DNA of 64,000 bases from Planctomycetaceae bacterium (GTDB lineage Bacteria > Planctomycetota > Planctomycetia > Planctomycetales > Planctomycetaceae): NCBI GenBank assembly GCA_020638955.1, contig JACKHO010000001.1, positions 62,001 through 126,000 of the forward strand, read 5' to 3'. The number at the start of each line of letters is the position of its first letter. Position 1 is the first letter of the stretch. The notes beneath the pieces were generated by a model that saw only the letters and a program-made list of their open reading frames with translations, searched no databases and had not been told where the DNA came from. Positions 61,074-64,000 of this stretch are shown piece by piece. The position numbers were made by a program, and so were the translations under genes.

Positions 61074-62639
61074 GTGGTGAAACGTTGGTCGGGTCTGACG
61101 CACGCCAAATCAGCTGTATGCTGGTTAGCGCTGCTGCTTGCGCTGGGCTGCCGCACCATTGCGACGCACGTTCCGGAAAAGTCGGTCGAAGATTTGTATT
61201 TTGAGGCCGTCTCGCAGGTGCATCCCGAAACAACACTGGGGCTCGCGAACGGTGGCAATTCGCCTGCCGTGGAGGGAACCATTCTCCCGCCTGCTCCCGC
61301 AGGATTAATTCCAGACGGCGAATACGGTCCCGTTCCTCCCCCCACGTATCAGCCACCCGTTACGCTCGATGCTGTGCGCGAACGGCGCCAAGGCTCGGTG
61401 AAACCGGGAACGGAAATTGAGTTAGATCGAGGACTCATTCTCCAGGTTGCCGCCGAGGAATCGCCTTCTGAGAAGCTTGTCTCAGACTTTTTTGAAGAGA
61501 CAGAAATTCACGAAGCCATTCAGTCACTGGCCACGCAGGCCGGTGTGAGTGTGGTCCTTGATGAACAGGTGGGCGGCCTGGTGACGGCGGTCATCGAAGA
61601 CGAACCATTTGAGCGTGCACTGAAGAAAGTCTGCCTGCCATTGGCTCTTATCACTCATCAGCGCGAAGATGGCACGTGGCTGGTTGGCGTGAACGAACCT
61701 GACTCCGCACTGTTTCCGCTCATTGCTCAGCGGACCGAATATCGCCCCTTGCACCTTTCGACGGAAGAACTCATCTCGACCATTCCCGATCGTTTGAAGC
61801 CTTACATGCAGGCGGTCGAGAAGCGGAATCTCATTCTTATTGAGGCGCCAGAAGAATTAGTGGACGTCATTACCCAGCAGCTCACCAGTGCTGATCAACC
61901 CATTCCACAAGTGGTGCTGGAAGCCATAATTTGTGTGGTCGCTCCCGAGTCGAATTTTCGCTTCGGCCTCGACTGGGGACATGCCGTGCAAATGGATGGC
62001 AAAACCCTGCTCGATTTCAGCTCAAATGGCCTGGCACTCAACGGCGTGATTACTCCCACAGGGCTGGGTAATCCGTTTTCCGATTTTGCTGTGACTTCCG
62101 CTTTCGTAAAGTTGCTGGCTCAAGAGGGTTATCTGACCATACGGGCTGCGCCGCGTGTTATGGCGAAAGATGGCGAACAAGCCACTATTTCCATTACGCG
62201 CGAGACGTTTTTCAGTGTCCAGCCGCAGAATTCGCAGTTTCTGTTTCGACAGGATATTCAGAAGGTCGATGCCGGTATCAGCCTGACCATTACGCCTGTC
62301 ATTCGAGGTGACAGCATTCAGGTGAATATCGAGAAGGCCGAGGTCAGCGAAGACATCCGTTCAAACATTGTCAACGCTGAACTCACAGCTAATCCTTATC
62401 CCCTGATTAACCGCCGCAACGTGACCACGACGGTGAACATTAAGGATGGTCAGTCAATTGTCATTGGTGGTCTGGTCCAGCGTCAGACGGTGGATCGAGT
62501 CAGTCAGGTGCCTGGACTGGGGAGAATTCCCAAGCTCGGTGCAGTTTTCAGGACGGTTGAGAAACAGGAGCAGGATGCTGAGGTCGTTATTTTCATTTCG
62601 CCGCGCATTGTGACGCCGGCTGCACTTCCGTCGCCATGA
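61074..62639 (+). CDS. Secretin-domain (type II/III secretion GspD-like) protein
   Basis: 521 residues from the GTG at 61074 with AGAGGA seven bases upstream; a second GTG at 61077 is possible. An N-terminal signal (WLALLLALGC) may be a lipoprotein signal. Residues 140-260 have N-domain-like repeats (IQSLATQAGVSVVLDEQVGGLVTAVIEDEPFERALKKV). The C-terminal half is a secretin core: LLAQEGYLTIRAAPRVMAKDGEQATI, INRRNVTTTVNIKDGQSIVIGGL, VPGLGRIPKLGAVFR and EVVIFISPRIV. It would form a multimeric outer-membrane pore. No other secretion gene is beside it. The stop overlaps the next start (ATGA). Confidence 0.9.
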   Translation: MVKRWSGLTHAKSAVCWLALLLALGCRTIATHVPEKSVEDLYFEAVSQVHPETTLGLANGGNSPAVEGTILPPAPAGLIPDGEYGPVPPPTYQPPVTLDAVRERRQGSVKPGTEIELDRGLILQVAAEESPSEKLVSDFFEETEIHEAIQSLATQAGVSVVLDEQVGGLVTAVIEDEPFERALKKVCLPLALITHQREDGTWLVGVNEPDSALFPLIAQRTEYRPLHLSTEELISTIPDRLKPYMQAVEKRNLILIEAPEELVDVITQQLTSADQPIPQVVLEAIICVVAPESNFRFGLDWGHAVQMDGKTLLDFSSNGLALNGVITPTGLGNPFSDFAVTSAFVKLLAQEGYLTIRAAPRVMAKDGEQATISITRETFFSVQPQNSQFLFRQDIQKVDAGISLTITPVIRGDSIQVNIEKAEVSEDIRSNIVNAELTANPYPLINRRNVTTTVNIKDGQSIVIGGLVQRQTVDRVSQVPGLGRIPKLGAVFRTVEKQEQDAEVVIFISPRIVTPAALPSP

Positions 62640-64000
62640 GAATTCACCACGTCCTGTTCTTTACAGTTGCTCTCTCGCTTACGCCGGGCCTGAGTTTCGC
62701 TCAACCTCCGCAGGCCGTTCCGGGCGACACCACGGAAGTCCGCGTGGGAGATGCGGGCCAGTTCCGGCCCGCCTTTCAAATTGAGCCGCTGGTTCATCGA
62801 TTTGAAGCGCGTCGCGGCAAACTCATTCCGTTTGAGTTTGAACTCGTCGCCAAGACGGAAACCACCGTCGACATCAAAGCCGTGGCCATGATTCAGCAGG
62901 AGACGGGCATCATTCTTCCTGCCGAAAACTCACCCGTCCCTCCCGGATTGACGGTGAGTTCTGAAGGGCGCGTTGACTTGGGTGAAGAGGAAATGACGCT
63001 CATTAAGGGGACGGTCCGTGTTCCTCTCGATGATTCGCCGTTTCACACGTTTGGTGTGCTGGTTAAGAACGTGAATGGCGAGAGCGTCGATGTGAATGGC
63101 GCTCAGCCGGAAGGGACCAGCCTCGGTGTAAAGTTTGTCACTCAGTACTTGCTTCGATGTGATGTCGATGTCCTGGGGGCACGTGGTGGCGTCGTGGAAC
63201 GTCTTGTACTGCCGCACGGGGAACTGGGCGAAGCCAACGGATTCGCACTCGCCCGAGTGTTCATCGAAAACCCCACGCCCGACTCCACAACATTCAATGC
63301 TCGCTGTCGTCTGCGAAATGTGGCGACTGGGGCAGAGTATCCCACGTTTGAACTCGGCATGCCGTGCCGCGCAAACTTGAGCGGGCCAGAGCGACTCGAG
63401 GGACGCATACTGGGCGATTCCCGCATTCGGGTGGAAGCACCCATTCCGCATCCGTTGTTCGTGGGCGACTATGAACTCATTGTGGATCTCGTTGAACGGA
63501 ACAAGGTACAGCTCACGCAGCGGTTCCCCGTCTCCGTCGTGGGCGATGACTTCCCCGCTCAGAATCGAAACTTGCTCGAAGTTGTTCCTGGCCTGCTGGC
63601 GTCGCCCGGGACCATCGAACTCTCACTCGAGCGTGGCGGACAACGCTCGGCAAGTATTGAGTTGGGAAATAATCGTCAGGAAGCCGTGACGCTGTCATTC
63701 GAGACGCTAGGACTCGGCAAAACATCAGCCGACTGGCTGCTGGTTCGCCCTGAGAAGGTCGTTATTGCTCCCGGAAGAAGTCGCAAAATTACCGCCATGC
63801 TCGGCCCAGATCGAGAAGATGGAACGCATCAATATGCCCGACTCATTCTGCGTGAAGAGACCGCCGAGGAGGCCGCTCCGGTGGAACAACTGCAGACCAT
63901 TCTCGTCGGAAAAGTCGGACGCGATGCCGGAGACGTCACCCTCGAACCCGGCAAACTGGCCTGGGATGGAACGGGCCGCCATCCGGGATTCACACTCGAA
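62636..64000 (+). CDS. Exported protein of unknown function, 5' part (runs off window)
   Basis: The ATG at 62636 overlaps the preceding stop (ATGA), so translation is coupled to the secretin-like gene. The frame is open to the end of the window (455 codons seen). A signal peptide (MRIHHVLFFTVALSLTPGLSFAQ) is followed by beta-rich sequence (FEARRGKLIPFEFELVAKTE, VPLDDSPFHTFGVLVKNVNG), suggesting repeated immunoglobulin-like or DUF11/NEW3-type domains. No family is recognised. The context suggests a partner of the secretin-like protein. Confidence 0.85.
   Translation, partial: MRIHHVLFFTVALSLTPGLSFAQPPQAVPGDTTEVRVGDAGQFRPAFQIEPLVHRFEARRGKLIPFEFELVAKTETTVDIKAVAMIQQETGIILPAENSPVPPGLTVSSEGRVDLGEEEMTLIKGTVRVPLDDSPFHTFGVLVKNVNGESVDVNGAQPEGTSLGVKFVTQYLLRCDVDVLGARGGVVERLVLPHGELGEANGFALARVFIENPTPDSTTFNARCRLRNVATGAEYPTFELGMPCRANLSGPERLEGRILGDSRIRVEAPIPHPLFVGDYELIVDLVERNKVQLTQRFPVSVVGDDFPAQNRNLLEVVPGLLASPGTIELSLERGGQRSASIELGNNRQEAVTLSFETLGLGKTSADWLLVRPEKVVIAPGRSRKITAMLGPDREDGTHQYARLILREETAEEAAPVEQLQTILVGKVGRDAGDVTLEPGKLAWDGTGRHPGFTLE

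Overview
The window looks like chromosomal DNA of a planctomycete (Planctomycetales/Planctomycetaceae-like). Evidence: a DUF1559 pilin-like protein paired with a small lipoprotein, a PSCyt1/DUF1549/DUF1553 cytochrome protein, a DUF1207 protein, a formylmethanofuran dehydrogenase subunit B (C1 carrier genes are known in Planctomycetes), many secreted or lipoprotein genes of unknown function, short operons and often weak Shine-Dalgarno sites. I see no rRNA, tRNA, CRISPR array, transposase or prophage gene. 46 genes are described; the first and last run off the window.

Layout. 1-8.1 kb: end of a PQQ-type propeller, a Gfo/Idh/MocA oxidoreductase, an odd small-gene pair (unknown + DUF4259), a YHS/TRASH-tailed secreted protein, the planctomycete cytochrome protein and a DUF1207 protein. 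8.3-21.6 kb: a D-2-hydroxyacid dehydrogenase, then a leftward series: ABC ATPase, fused GldF/GldG-like permease, DUF4340 protein, GlmU-type uridylyltransferase, HlyD-type adaptor, S46 peptidase and FAD oxidoreductase. 21.8-29 kb (leftward): 2-oxoglutarate dehydrogenase E1, RibBA, a TolC-like lipoprotein and a sugar isomerase-like TIM barrel. 29.3-41.8 kb (mostly rightward): DUF1559 protein and lipoprotein, FabZ-like and FabG-like enzymes, a GT39-like membrane protein, a large unknown exported protein, a PIG-L deacetylase, an S41 lipoprotein and a small membrane protein. 41.8-43.4 kb is repeat-rich and holds one small gene. 43.4-53.6 kb: unknown membrane protein and lipoprotein, a WXXGXW-repeat protein with a Ser/Arg/Gly tail, a DUF2064 transferase, a PPP-type phosphatase, a DUF4432/His-rich/propeller fusion and a HAMP-like membrane protein. 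53.7-64 kb: FwdB-like subunit and MoeA, GlmS, AroH chorismate mutase, a cold-shock protein with a structured leader, an unknown exported protein, a secretin-like protein and a partial exported protein.

Functional links: FwdB-like and MoeA are adjacent, so an enzyme expected to bind Mo/W-pterin sits beside a cofactor-insertion gene. GlmS and a GlmU-type uridylyltransferase serve the same UDP-GlcNAc pathway but lie 40 kb apart. The ABC ATPase, GldFG fusion and DUF4340 protein look like one membrane machine. The TolC-like protein and HlyD adaptor are both present, with no RND or ABC pump gene beside either.

Intergenic DNA carries several families of dispersed palindromic repeats (3.9, 9.4, 28.1, 41.0, 42.8-43.4, 55.1, 56.5 and 59.9 kb) and several clear intrinsic terminators, two of them with UUCG loops. 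No complete new system is obvious. The best leads are the FwdB/MoeA pair, the DUF4432-His-rich-propeller fusion, the leader/terminator upstream of the lipoprotein at 45754, and the small aegerolysin-like protein in the repeat-rich region.
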